The position numbers and the translations under genes were made by a program. From contig CM076264.1 in NCBI GenBank assembly GCA_038380795.1, forward strand, positions 5,396,001-5,460,000: DNA of 64,000 nucleotides, in the 5' to 3' direction. The stretch is from Pyrocephalus nanus (Eukaryota; Chordata; Aves; Passeriformes; Tyrannidae). The notes beneath the pieces were generated by a model. That model was given only the letters and a program-made list of their open reading frames with translations, was not told the DNA's origin and searched no databases. Of this stretch, positions 23,276-36,461 are shown in pieces. Each line of letters begins with the position of its first letter. Positions within the stretch are counted from its first letter, which is position 1.

Positions 23276-24474
23276 GACAAGTTGCTCTGCGATCACCCCA
23301 CTGCCTCCAAGCCAGAACTGCCTGAAGCTCCCCAAAACACTGAACTTAAATGTAGGGAAAAAATAAATCTCAAGTTCACTAGACACCGAGTTTCTGACCT
23401 GAGAACAGTTTTTCCTATGTGTCCCTTATGGAAGGGAAAGGACAAATAACATTGCAGATTGTTTTGGCCTCAAGAAATAAATCTGATGCTTTAGATTTTC
23501 ATGAGGTCTCTCACTGTTCTCTTTTTGCAAAACACTCTGTGTTTCTGCTTTCTCTGGAGATATACACACATTTTTCCCTTAAGATAGCCAGCTTTTTCTT
23601 TAGTGGATCTAAGGGGTCATAACTCTTCCTCTGTGGCAAAGAAGCAGGCAAATATCTGAAGTCCCCTGATTAATACACATATATTGCCGAGTTCCAGGCC
23701 AGAACTAGTGTTATTCAAAATTACAAGCCTCCAGCTCAAAGAGTAGCAAACAGAAATGCTGACAGAAACTAAAGCTGCTCTAACAGCAAGTGACTGCAAA
23801 CAACTGAACATTTTTATGCCCTTGAACTATTAATTATTCTGCCTTGGAAAGATTAAAAAGGACTTCTGACTGACCCAAGTTCTCCTTTGAAAACAGAAAG
23901 AGAAATACGGTATTCCCTGAGTCCCTGACTAGTTTAAGGACTTATTTGTTAAATTTAAGACCTGCCAAAACCAAGCCATTATTTTCTTGCTGCTTTGTAT
24001 CCAGCAGCTTCTTATAGAGAGTGACTTATGGAACATTTCAGAGTTTTTGTACCAGCAACAATAACCATCATAAAACTTATGGAATATGCTACTAGACTGA
24101 AATATCCACATAATATATTAATATACAACATTTTGTATAGCAGCAGAAAACCTGTGAAGGGTTTCAATATAATTAACAATGCTATTAAAAATTGTGGAAT
24201 AGCATTAAATTTGATAGATGTGCTGTGAATAAAAATAAGCTAAGTTAGCTTTCTTTATAAAGTCAAGTACTGTTCAAAAAACTTGTGTGGACTTTTCTGG
24301 TAACAGAAGAACTGGGTTTAAAGAATTCAGTGTCAATATTAGGTTCCTTTTCAACTTTAAAACAATCAAAATATTTAATGTATTAGCTTATTTTGACTAG
24401 GACAATTCCAGCTATTAAACTCAACCTAGTTTTTATTTGGCTTTGAAGAGAGATTTATAAATTTCCACTCAGGA

Positions 24475-24516
<42 letters not shown>
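24475..24516. repeat. (AAT)14 microsatellite
   Basis: Fourteen uninterrupted AAT units. Perfect trinucleotide arrays of this length are usually polymorphic. Confidence 0.97.
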
Positions 24517-24517
<1 letters not shown>

Positions 24518-25065
24518 CCTGTCTAAAGGAAAAGTTTGGTAACAAAACTCACACCAGCTTAGGGAGCTGTATCTGAAACCTGTAAGGGAAGAACATGGTT
24601 TGACCTCTACAGCTACTGCCACAGCCACGTGTGTAATGACCTTGGAAACATTTGGGCAGGCTGACTGACTGATGGCTGCACTTCTTCTCTCTGAATATCC
24701 CACCCACCAGGAATTCAATTACAGCAGAAAGAGCTGGACTTTTTCCTGCAGAAGAAATGCAGAGACCATCTCTGTAGCCCTGATGACAGAGAATTTCCAT
24801 CAATCAAAAATGGGTATTTATGTGTCCTGAAGGGAGTTGGTTAGTGTGGTTAATCAGGACTCAGATGGACATGCAAGAAGATTTATACAGCTCTTCTTTG
24901 GTGTGTGGAATTAAAAAAAAAAACCAAAAAACAACAAACAGGCAGAAATTGATTTCCAAGAAAGACAAGCGGTCTGGAACACTGTTTCAATAAATCAGCA
25001 TATTACTGATATGAATCGAGTCATTGGCATAAGTAAAAATAGGTCTAATCTTCAGACTTCTGTAA

Positions 25066-25142
25066 TTTTCTTTTTTTCTTTTTTCTTTTTTTTTTTTTTT
25101 CGTTTTTGTTTGTTTGTTTGTTTTTCTTTTTTTTTTTTTTTT
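25066..25142. repeat. T-rich tract with TTTG repeats
   Basis: About 77 bp of T interrupted by single C or G residues, including four GTTT units in a row. The plus strand is nearly free of A. Confidence 0.92.
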
Positions 25143-28100
25143 AAGTCCAGGAAATTTCTGAAAACTAATCTTTGCCCAGAATATAGACATATATACATAG
25201 GGCTTGTCCTGGAAGACGAAAATGACAATATGACCCCCAGATCCAATAGTTATTAGCAATGTAGTTGAAAGGGTCGTGTGAAAAGACAAGCTCACTCCAT
25301 CTGAGGGCAAGGTAAGACCCCGAGTAGTCAGGAAAGCCCAGAAATTTGGGATGGCAATTTCATGAACATGTCCCAGCTTGAACACAAACCACAGGGAGCA
25401 GAGCAAGGGGCAGCAGTGTTTCCCAGCTGCTCCGGCACGATGCTGTTGTCACCAGCCATGCATTTGGTCCTCTCAGTAGGAATCACCCTCACTTATCCAA
25501 GACAAAAAAATGCTTAAAAATTGAGCTCCTGGCAGAGCTATTCAAAGTCTGAAACCTTTAGTTTGCAATTTGATGCAAGATTTCTGAGATTTCAAAGGAG
25601 CTAATATCTTAGTCCTGGTAAAGTGACTCTGTTTTTATTTACTGTTACGCAGGAGCTCCTTTTTGGAAAGAAATACAGATTTTTAAAAATATTTAGTCCA
25701 GGCAAACCTTTAATGACAATTGCTAAGGAAAAAAATATTTTCTCAGAAATAATTTCCTCTCTCTAGGGAGGAAAGAAAGGAGGGGTTTTTTAGGTGGGAA
25801 AATAGTTGAAACATGAGACAGGAGTGTTAAGCATTTTGTTTTGTAAAGTGCTCGGAAATGTTTCATTGCTTTTGGCGTGGTTTTCCAGCTCCAACGCTCA
25901 CGTTTCAGTGCACACAACCTTACACAACGTGATGCACATGTAACATCAGTATCTTACATAATCTGAAATTCCCAAAAAAAAGGATGAGATGACTCAGGCA
26001 CATGAGGAGTAGCTGCACAGCTGGCCAGGAGGAGACAAGCTCTGCTACTTCCTGGGTACGATACGCTGTCACACTCCTTGTGACTACCAAGGAACGAAGC
26101 CTGGGAGATGTACAGTGGCTTCTGCTCCCCATGAACATCCAGGAGGGCTCCACAGAGGCATTAAAAGTTTCTTTGTTTTGGGATTTCTGAGGAGAACTGC
26201 TCAAGCCTTGGAGGTTTCAATGTAAACTGCCAAGCTGAGCCCTGACTTAGTGTCTCTGCAGTAGCTAAGACTCAACGAGAATTTACCTCTTCCACCAGGC
26301 AGTGGCTTATTTATGGGTCAGCCGTAACCTTTTCCTGCTTATAACAACATCAGCCACTCCATGGTTGTCTCCAGTTGGAGAGGGCTTTTGCATATTTTTC
26401 TTCAGTCTGTCACTGTAGGAGCAGAAAATGCAGGCTGCGAGTGCAGAGCAAACACGTATGTGTTTGTTGATGTGGTAGAAACAGAGACTGCTCTATTATT
26501 GGCTTTGTTACTGGCATCCCAGTTCCAGAACAGAATCTGAGTTTATTAAGGTTGATTTTCATGAAACATTTGTTAATGATTTATATTCCTTCTTCGGTAT
26601 TAATTTAAAGGACTGAGAGAAGTTTGGACCATTACATTAAATACATTACCGTGTAGTTTTGAAAGTATTTCTGGGCATGTATGCTAAATTTGAAAATTCA
26701 ATGTACTTGCAAAATTGCAAGCATAAATCAAACAACAACCAAAGCATTTCCTCAAACCAATGGGTTTAAGTGCTCTCAACAGCTGGAAAAAGTGCAGACA
26801 CTTTGCTATGCGAGATTGGCATGTATGGATCTGGAGCATAGACAGAGCTTTGCTAAGCTACAGAGATCTGTCGTGTTTAAATATGTTTGATGCTAGCAGG
26901 ACACAAGCATGATTTGATTACCATGGTGTACTGAGAAACAAAAAACTATGCTTGTATTGGGAAAAACAGAAAAAAAAGCTTTTAGGAGCCAGCTTAAGGT
27001 AGAAGGGAGAGTTGTAGTTGTCATCTCCATCATTCTTTATTTTGGCTTTTCAGAAGGATTTTTTTTTGGAGAGACATGGACGAGAAGTTAACAAAACGCT
27101 AAAGAATTCACCACAGCATGTGAACTTCAGAGTGAAATTTAGTACTGCACCACATGGAATCTCATATTTTAGAGTTACATATACAGTTCATGAACAATCT
27201 TAGTAGTAAAAAATAGCTCCCAAAGTTTTCAATAATAAATTCTGCTGCTCCATGGGGCACGGATGCACCAAGGGTTCTGGGCTGTGCCTCCAGCCTGGGG
27301 GCAGTGAGGGAGCACATCCCACACCTCCCTGTGTCCCTGAAGGTGTCACCACACTGGATCACCCAGCCAGGGAGCAGAGTGAAGATGGGCTGAAGGGATT
27401 TATAAACTCCCTGAACGGGGGTAATGTGGAACAAACCAGAAAGAGCCGTAAACTCTTTGCTGATTACTCTAACCTACTTCAAGCCTCCGTAGTATCTGCT
27501 GTGGCTGATTAGATGAAAAATCCAGCCAGCTTGCAGAATTAATTAGACTGAGGCTTGGTAATTTTATGGAGCAATACATACTCAGAGGTTCGCTCTCTAG
27601 AACATCCAGCTCCTTCAGCTCTACTTACATAATTCACCTTCCATGAAGCAAGAAATCCGTGCTACTTCCACCAGAAGAGTTCATTAAGACTAGTACTTAC
27701 TTTGGGATTAAAATAACCTTTCTTTAAGGTAATTTTTCATCTTCCCACAGTGGTGGTTGTACTTGAATGTGAGGAAGACCTAAATGCCACAACTGTATTT
27801 GTTATCAATAAATCTACACCCTACTTTAAAAAGCAAAACTGAATGTGCTTTTCTCCCCAGCACGTTCATAATGGGCACATGGTTGCAGAGGACAGCAGAT
27901 ACTAAGTCAAAGATTATTCCCTTTAGTTGTAATACACATGGGAATTATGAAAAATGACTATGTCCTGGCACTTTGATAAGAGCCTGGGGACACATATTAT
28001 CAAACACAGTACTGAAAAACAATGGCAAAATATTTATCATTTTCAGCAATATGCATATGCAGAGTTTGACCGTGCAAGTAGCCCTAGATACAAAGGTCTT

Positions 28101-31100
28101 ACATAATAAATTAAATGTGTTCTTATTGTTCAATGCAACCACCAAAAACCAAATAGTGACCAGTTCTGTTCTTTTCTTTATGCTAATGATGTTTTCTAAA
28201 ATCCCATACTTGCAACAGTTATTCATCAAACTTGGGAACAAAAAAAGAAAAAGATAATGAGCTGGAAGGCATAATCCAAGTAATATCTTCATTTTCTAAT
28301 AAATTTTATTTCCTCTGAATGTTGTCAGTCCTTTGTTTTCCTTTCCAAGACATAGCTGTAAACCAGTTTATCAGACAACAATAAAATTTTCTTAAATTCA
28401 GCAGCAGAGAATAATGATTTGGTTTTATAGACCTATAAAACAGCCCAAGTCTGTGGGCATTTTGAAATAATGCTGTCAATTACGATCTGTAATGTATTCT
28501 GGGAGATATCGTAAGAAATGTGGCAGCAAACTCATTTTTCCCTTTCAAAATGATCACCTGCAATATGCAATAAAATGCTAGGGTGTACTCATAAAAGAGC
28601 CATTGCTGTATCCTCCCTAATATATATGCAAATATGTCATCACTTTGAAACTTTGAGGCACACGAGAAAGCTGTTGGAAATTAACAGCAGCTTCCAGTTG
28701 CCATATAAATCAAAGCAACAGCTCTCCTCTAAATAAAGTACCTGCTTTGGGGAGTAAGCTACTTTGATTAAATGGTGATGGGAATTGGCCCTTCTTGGCA
28801 TCATTGCTGGTCCCAGGCACAGCCAGGCTCCCATCCTTCCTGGATGTGGTGTCTGCTAGAGGACCTTGCATTGTTTTCACCTTGGCATCATCAGCTTTGA
28901 AAGGTGAGGACTTTTACAGTTTAAAGGACATTTTAGTCCCCTTTGGTCACTGCATCAAAGTACATTGTTATGGGGGAATCCCAAAAGTTGATAGGGAATG
29001 GGTACAGACAGATGAAAATACCCTGGTTGAATATCTGTAAAACACCCCAGTTTTCATTTGAAAACCTTCTCTGAAATCATTGGCACAGGCACGTTCTCTG
29101 ACCTTTCTATCAAAGCACAATAATTCATCAGGAGACTTGACCCATCATAGCAGCAGCCAGCAGGATGCTGACCCACATTAATACATTTTGGCAATAAAGC
29201 AGCCTGAAGGAAGTGATCAATATTTTTTAAAAGTATGCTTAAGTTGGGAAAAAATGCATATGGCTCTCTAGGATTGAATCATCACAACAAAATTATTACA
29301 GAGGAGCTTGAGCAGAAAGTCAGGAAGGTCAAATCACATCAGTGCCCACAGTGAGGCTGCAATGGGCAGTATCCATTCAGAAGCAGCAGTTGCTCGAATA
29401 ACAGCTGATTTTTTAAGGTTCATAAAGTGTCCTTGCCCTCACTGGATGAAGAAAGCAACCATTTAATCTCTTCAGGAAAACTGTAAATGAGAAATCATTT
29501 GTTCCCAAACAGATGTGGAAGCACAGAGAAACGGGACATTTATTTTAACAGGTGACAAGAACCAACAATAAGAGATAGTGTATCAAGCTCGTTTTCACTT
29601 ATCCTCCTGTGTATGCACACTCTTCTATGCAAAATCAGCCTTTTTAGCCATCCCTGCCAGAGGAACACTGAAAAGAGCATCTAGTGCTCAGAATTCAAGA
29701 AAGTCAAGCCAGATAATTAACAAAGTGGTTCATTACTACTGGCAAGCAAGTGTATCATCTTTCTAGACTAACTCTGAGTGTGTCAAGCAGTGATGGTCTG
29801 GTGGAAGTTTATTTCATAGGACAATTGACTTACTTGTCAGAAACAGAGACTAGAAAATAACTTATGACACTTAATGCATTCAGTGAATAAAGTTTCTTCC
29901 CTTTCCCATGCTCATCCTGCTAGCAGATCAGGAGTCCCTTGACTGTAGTCATATTTTGGAATGTTTGGAACACTGACTTGCCAGCAGACAGAGAGCCACT
30001 TGTTGCAGGTGTGTTCTTCCAGGGCTGCTTTGGCTGGTAATTTATAAAATTCCCTTGCTGGATGCAAAATTTTTCTTCAGCAATAGAACCTTCACATCTT
30101 TCATTTTCTTCCCTTTTATTAGACAGATATCAACCATTCAAAGAAAGATTTTTGAGTAAGCATGTCTTATTTTGCACACCAGGACTTGTGCTGGCACAAC
30201 ACATTAAGTGTGCATGCAGTAAGAGAAGGCAAAAAGTCTAGTCCTTCCATGACATATTCTCATTCTAAAAGTTCCCAGACCTTCATAATAGTTTTTAATG
30301 CCGGTGCCAGTAAAAGACACCACTTTGGATGACAAAATTGGAATGTTGTCACTCCTTTCCCTGCACATGAAGGCCACCAAGTCCTTTACAGGACAAGGGA
30401 CTGAATCACAGTGCAACATTCCTGCCCTGCTTAGATGTTGGTAAAGTGGAGCTCGAGCTCAGTAGCAGTCCCAGAAGGATCTGTGAGCAAGTGTGACTCT
30501 TGTATCTGTGCCCTTTTGCAACCTGCACAGGCAAAATTCCCCTTGCACGATTCCCTTTGAAGACCTGCTGTGTATAAAATTAATTCATGGCCTTGAATTT
30601 CAGAGAGAACATTGTGTTGTGCACCAGGCAGCCAACACCTTGGCTGGCTCTTCAGGGGTAATTAAGCTGGTTATCTTGCCTAATGCAATGGCTGAACCCA
30701 GAGAGTTTAAAGGGTATGTTTGGATAAGCATATAAAGCTTAAACCAGCTCCTGAGCCAACAAGGAATTGCACTTCCAATCTTGCTAGGATGACATTTTCT
30801 AGTTCCGGAGGACTGGTCACATTTTCTTCAGCAACACCATCTTTTGTCCAACAAAACTCTAAACAAAATATGACAGTAAACATTCACAGAAAGCACAAAT
30901 CAAGCACATCCTCTGAAAATTACTAGAGCTCTACTATGGCCTTCGCTATCTCACTGCTAATGACTAAACTGGCTAAATACAGAGAGTTCTTTGATGTTAT
31001 CCACTGAGGTTTCTGCCCCTGCCCTACCTTGATGCTGAAATGTAATTTCCATTGTAGTGGATCAAAACAATCAAGGTAATGGGAAGAAATGATCTATTAA

Positions 31101-31146
31101 TGTGGTGACCATGACATTAAAAATGAAAAAAAATCAAAACATGGAA

Positions 31147-31239
31147 ATTTTTTTTTTGTTTTGATTTGGGTTTTTTTTTTTGGTGTTTGTGGTTTTTTTT
31201 TTTTTTTTTTTTTTGTTTTTTTTTTTTTTTTTTTTTTTT
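31147..31239. repeat. Long T-rich tract
   Basis: About 93 bp of T-dominated sequence with T runs longer than 20, broken by short G-containing interruptions. The tract length is likely unreliable in any assembly. Confidence 0.92.
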
Positions 31240-32149
31240 AACTGCAGGAAATACACACATGAGAGAAATAGAGGAGGCATAAAGACATAGGATTTCTAGA
31301 GACAGAGGAGACCTGCAATCTGCTACATGATTTGGGGCTTTTTGTTCGAATGATGCTGAGCAACCCTTCTTTTTAGCTGATGCCTAGGAAAACAAATAGT
31401 CTCCTAAATATCTGCAGCTGCACTCTGCTCTGCCATTGAATGGCAGCCGAATGTCACTGCTGTTTGCTCTGTACAGCAGAGTGAAGGGGGGAGGGTTCAA
31501 AGGAAGACAAAAGCCACAGTAGTATTGCTAAGGCCTTTGTATTAAGCCAGTGGTTTTTAATGTTTCCCCCTTCAGCTTCTCCTGGTTCTCGTGGTTTGCT
31601 CAGTGAAAGGAAGAGAAGCGGCAGCACCAGGAGAACTGAACAGCCTGGGCTTGGTCAGACCCTTGTTCTCTTTGAAATAAGGATCATTTACTACTTCCAG
31701 TGCAGTCGGATCTAGAAGCCCTGGCCATGGCCCAAGATCTTTTTCAAGGGGCAAATGCAGACTAAGACAATATAACCTTGTAAAGGGCTAAAGATTTATT
31801 GATTTTGTTTAGACTGTCTGTTGTATGCAGTGTACTCCCTAATGCAGCAGATCACGTTATAAATAACACACAAATGGCCCACTGGCAGCCAAACAAAATG
31901 CAAAGCACAGCTTTATCACAAGCTGGAAAGAGTCACAGCATGCAAAAGAAGATCACACTGAGCCTAAAGATATGAAACTCACTGTGATTTGATATGATGT
32001 GCATATTTCACCTTCAAATATCAGCGATTAGCAAGAGCAGGAAAGGAAGCCACAGGGAGGTTATGTGCTATCACATTCCTAAAGTTAGGGCTTTCTTTCA
32101 AGTTTGTCTTCTCTGTAATTCATGACCACTGGGAAACTGAAGTCACTTG

Positions 32150-32243
32150 GGTCGTTTTTTTTGGTGGGGTTTTTTGTTTGGGTTTTGGGGTTTTTTTTAT
32201 TTGTTTGGGGGTTTTCCGTGTGTTTTGTTTTGATTTGTTTTTA
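32150..32243 (+). repeat. T/G-only low-complexity tract with G runs
   Basis: The strand is almost pure T and G with runs GGGG, GGG, GGGG and GGGGG separated by T-rich loops of about 10, 4 and 16 nt. The tract meets a relaxed G-quadruplex pattern on the plus strand, although the long loops make a stable fold uncertain. Confidence 0.85.
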
Positions 32244-32497
32244 AAAGAGTGAATTTATTATAATACTATGTTAGACCAACAAAGATAATTTTTAAGATCA
32301 TGTCCCATTTTTAACATTTTAACATAGTAATTTAAAATACAATCTCCATGCTGGGCCATGCGGAGGAATGCTCTGATTTTGTGACCAAGTATGCTGTGTG
32401 TGTGTAAATCTCAAAACACAGGACGATCCTCTTCAACTCTGTATTAATTCATTTAATGTCAGATAATTTCACCACTGTTCAGCCACGAAGAGTGGGA

Positions 32498-32519
32498 ATC
32501 CCACTGTCTTCCCACTGTC
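32498..32519 (+). repeat. 11-bp tandem duplication
   Basis: CCCACTGTCTT is present twice in immediate succession. Confidence 0.85.
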
Positions 32520-35500
32520 TTCATGCAGGATAAGGTCTTTGTTCTGCCTTACTTGGGAAGACACATCTGCCCATAGTACCTGGTTATCTGAAGAGATGGA
32601 CACAGAAGGCAAGGTGAATTACTGCAAGAAATAGAGACAGAGAGTTATATAGTATTTTAAATAATTTCAGCTACCAGTATTTATCAGAAAAATAAAATCT
32701 AAATAACAAACTTACTTAAATTGTAGTTAACAAAAGTCGCTTCCCAATTCAAGGCATTCTTTAGTCATGTTTTAAATTCCAGACATTATACTATTCAGAC
32801 ATACTTGGAATAAATTTGATTGTGTTTTGAATAACTAATCAACTAAAAGATTATACTTAAAGACTATAAATTACTTAGATTCTCCAACAGTTGTACCCCA
32901 GTTGCATTGTGCTTGTGAAAAACTTCAAGTTGGGGGTATAATGATTAATAAAAGATCTGGAAGTAAATTTCCTTTATTTCCCATAGTAACTATAATATTC
33001 AAATATGGTTGATTAAAGCTATGTAATATATGCTACATGTAGTATGATGAGTGCAGATTTTTAGAACAAAATATGACAGATGAAGTGTTACTGAGAGAAA
33101 AAAATATGTCGTTCCATGAAAAAACTGTGTTGTTTCACACTCTTACATTTCTCAGCAGGACAGAAATGGGAGTAAAGAAGTAAAGAAAAAGAAAGGGAAG
33201 AATTAAATCAGAGACAAAAGAAGATACACAAAGATATTCAAAGATGCTGAAATGTGGGTAAATATATTTGAAGAAAAATGCAGCATCTTGGTAAACATTA
33301 AACTTCTCTCTGCACACGAGAGAAGTTCAGCAAAGACAAGAGAGCCTTGGGACAACATACTGAACAAGGATGTAATATCAGAAAGAATTAAAAATTTTCT
33401 CTGTTTTTAAATACGTTGCTGGTTTCCAGTAATATTTCTCATGGTAATATTAGGAGCAATTCTGAAACAAGTGCAATTTTGTAAAATACAGTTAAAAGTC
33501 AGGTTTTTTTCTCTCTCTTGCAGTTGAGACTTTTTTTTTTTAATATTGATAATATTTTAGCTTCCTTTAAACCCATGAGAGCCGTTGAACCAATCATAAT
33601 TATGGGCAACCTGCTTTTCTGAGAGTAGTTTTGAAGTGGTGTGAAATTCAGGATTCTGCACCAACACATGTCTGAGAAGCATCTTCAGCCACCCAGAACT
33701 CAGGTGTGCAGCTGGGACCGCCACTGTGAGTCTTCTCTGTAATCAAGTGAAAGAGTCAGACACCTCTAAAGGCCAGTGATGTGTATAAAATATACCCATT
33801 TTCAGTGCTAGAGGTAGGTGAGAAGAGTCACATCCTAATTCACCATATGTTCATTTATTCTGAGAGAGTATAAAAGATTATATGGATAGAATGATAGTTC
33901 TGCTTTCCCATCTTCAGTAAGTGGAGATCTGCACTTAAACTTACATATTTCATGACTTTTAGTGTTCTATTTCCAGTATAATCACACATTGCTTATATCA
34001 GACAGGTGCTAAGCACTTTATTAAACTGCATACAGAAACGGCTAAAAGTTTTTGGAGGTGACACAGTGAAATTTGATTTAATTTCCCTTAGCTACAGGAA
34101 AGCAAAGCAATTGCCACTATAACTACCGAGTGTTTGAACATTAGTGTGTTCTTAAAAATATATTGTTAGTTTATGGGGTTGCTATTTATCTCAGAAAGGC
34201 AATTCTGCTCACAATTTTGTGATTAGGAGCTGCTGAAAAGAAATTAAAATCTGGGCTGAGCAATACTGAAAGAAAATCATCTGAAGGGATGAATTGACAC
34301 TATACTATAACATAACTATTCATTCAGCAGCTCTGCTTTATATCAGTTCTTTAAAATTAGGAGTGAATTACAACTGGCTAAATGAATAGCACAGGAAGAC
34401 TGGAGAATGGCTTGTCTGGGGCTGTGGACCCCATCCCAGTGTCAGGGATTAAACTTGCCTCTTGCATGTTCAGATAAACCCTCAAAACCCGTTTTGTCCA
34501 CAGACTTTGTTGACAGAGATCCTCTGATGCTGCTGCCCCCCTGGATCCCACTGCTGAGGTGTGAATCCCTTGGTTCAATCTGCTTTTTCAAGCCATATTT
34601 CCTTCTCTTTGCCACTTTTTCTGAAGATGTTTTTCCCTGGTATTGTAAGAGCTCCTGTTTATTTCCCTTTTGGTTTTTAAACCAGCAGTTTGGAGCAGTT
34701 ACCACACTGTTTGCTCCACCAGTTGACTACACAAAGCTGTTAGAGACGTTTTATTCAGTAGAGGCAGCTGGGTAGGCAAAGGCAACATTAACTACTATCA
34801 TAGCTATAAAAATAAAACAGAGTTTAAGACCATAACTGTAGCAATAACCTTGCCCTAAGAGTATAAAACAAAATGGGACCCATTATGGATATTTTTTTTT
34901 ATTGCCATCTGTCATGATTTCCATTTTGGATGATTCTGGAACAGTTTCATATTCTAAACAAGACTGGAATAAAATGCAAGTCAGAAGGAAACGAAATAGC
35001 ATTAAATCAACTTGTCTTGGTATATGCAAACATTGGCATCATCAACCTGATTTATTCCTTCCTGTCCTTTAGGAAGACAACATATGGTCTCCATTCCAGT
35101 GAGAGTGCACAAGTCAGAAAATGGGGAGCAACATACAGGTCCAGAGCATTTCTGTTTGAGTAAATCTCTTTGAAATCACAGCAAAACAAGGAGTTACAGG
35201 AAAGAAAGCCTCTTACCTCTGTCAGTGGGCATTTCTAAAGAGTTTTGAGTTATCCTTCTTATTCCCAGTTTGTCTCATTTCTGAAATGTTTATTGTTAAC
35301 CAAAAAAGGCCTTTACTGAGTGGAAACCTCTGATCCCTTTCTCCCCTCTATTCCACTGACCATCCTTTCCAGGCTTTCCAAGGTAAGAAGGTGCATCAGG
35401 AAAAAAAGATCTCAGCATCAGGATCTTCACAACTCACCAAAACTACTCCGAGTGTCAGTGTGGAGGTCACAGCAGAGAATCTGCAATCTCCTACGGGCAA

Positions 35501-35576
35501 GTAGGGAAGGTGATCTGACAAGATGACAAGGTGATTAGGACAAGCAGTGGTATTAAAAAACTTAATGCTAGAAGAG

Positions 35577-35660
35577 AATCACAGAATCACAGAATGGTTT
35601 GGGTTGGAAGGGGCCTTAGGGATCACCTGATTCCAAACCCCCCGCCACAGGCAGGGTTTA
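35577..35660 (-). mobile_element. CR1 LINE 3' fragment (copy 7)
   Basis: The plus strand reads AATCACAGAATCACAGAATG, GGTTTGGGTTGGAAGGGGCC, GGGATCACCTGATTCCAAAC and CCGCCACAGGCAGGG. Terminal repeats are well kept. The match ends about 85 bp in. Confidence 0.93.
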
Positions 35661-36413
35661 GACCCCCGCATTTTGTACAAGAGAGAACTGGAAGGGATGG
35701 AATAAAAAGATCATATTATCATACTATAAGAAAGAATATTCTTCCCCTTTCAAAATATCAAAACTGTTCACAAGAACTAGGTGAAAATTAGTGAAAGAAT
35801 CATTACAAACAGAACAGTACAGTGAGGGATGAATATGATACATTGGAATGGAGATGGTCTAACTTGTCCAAATATGAAGTGCCAGCCACACATCTACTCA
35901 AGTTTTGGAAAGGGGGTGTTGTCAATGTCATTGATTATTTTGAGATGAATGATCTGTCTGAAGGACAAACAAGGGGACTCATTCCACAGAAGAAGAGATC
36001 CTCCTGGAGATAGGTCTTTATTTCATTCTCATTGTGAACACCAGCACAGCATTACTCTGCCTGCACCCAAAAGCTAGTGTATGCATCCAAAATCTACCAT
36101 CTACACCTGCTCTGTGGAGCAGTCCAGACCCTACCAGGGGCTGACACTCCTCTTCATTATCCGGTGCCTCACACAGCCAAAACTTCTGGCCATGTCTGGG
36201 CTGCCCACTGCAAAGATCCACAGGAAATGCAGCCACCAGCAATGAATCCTCATTTTTAATTAAAGAGCTATATCATAGCTATCAATACTGACCCCACTTA
36301 AACCAAAGCCGCTGTATAAATCTCTGCCATCAAATCTGTATCCATTAAGCATATGCAAAGCTGTGGTCTGTGTTTTACATTAACACCAGATGAAGAGCCC
36401 AGCCTGGATGGAG

Positions 36414-36461
<48 letters not shown>

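Larger units (their letters stand above)
23276..35576. other. 12.3-kb CR1-free stretch, no supported gene
   Basis: I recognise no CR1 fragment, exon or RNA gene across this interval, although CR1 copies occur every few kilobases on either side. It holds several simple-sequence tracts, listed separately: (AAT)14, T-rich 25066-25142, T-rich 31147-31239 and the T/G tract at 32150-32243. There is also an A-rich tract near 24911-24940 and a 22-bp tandem duplication at 32498-32519. Open frames such as 27945-28292 (-) and 34407-34775 (+) have no recognisable content. Confidence 0.55.

Noticed and set aside
24987..25406. 139-codon minus-strand open frame with a long lysine-rich stretch.
   Set aside because: The Lys-rich part is simply the translated T-rich low-complexity tract.
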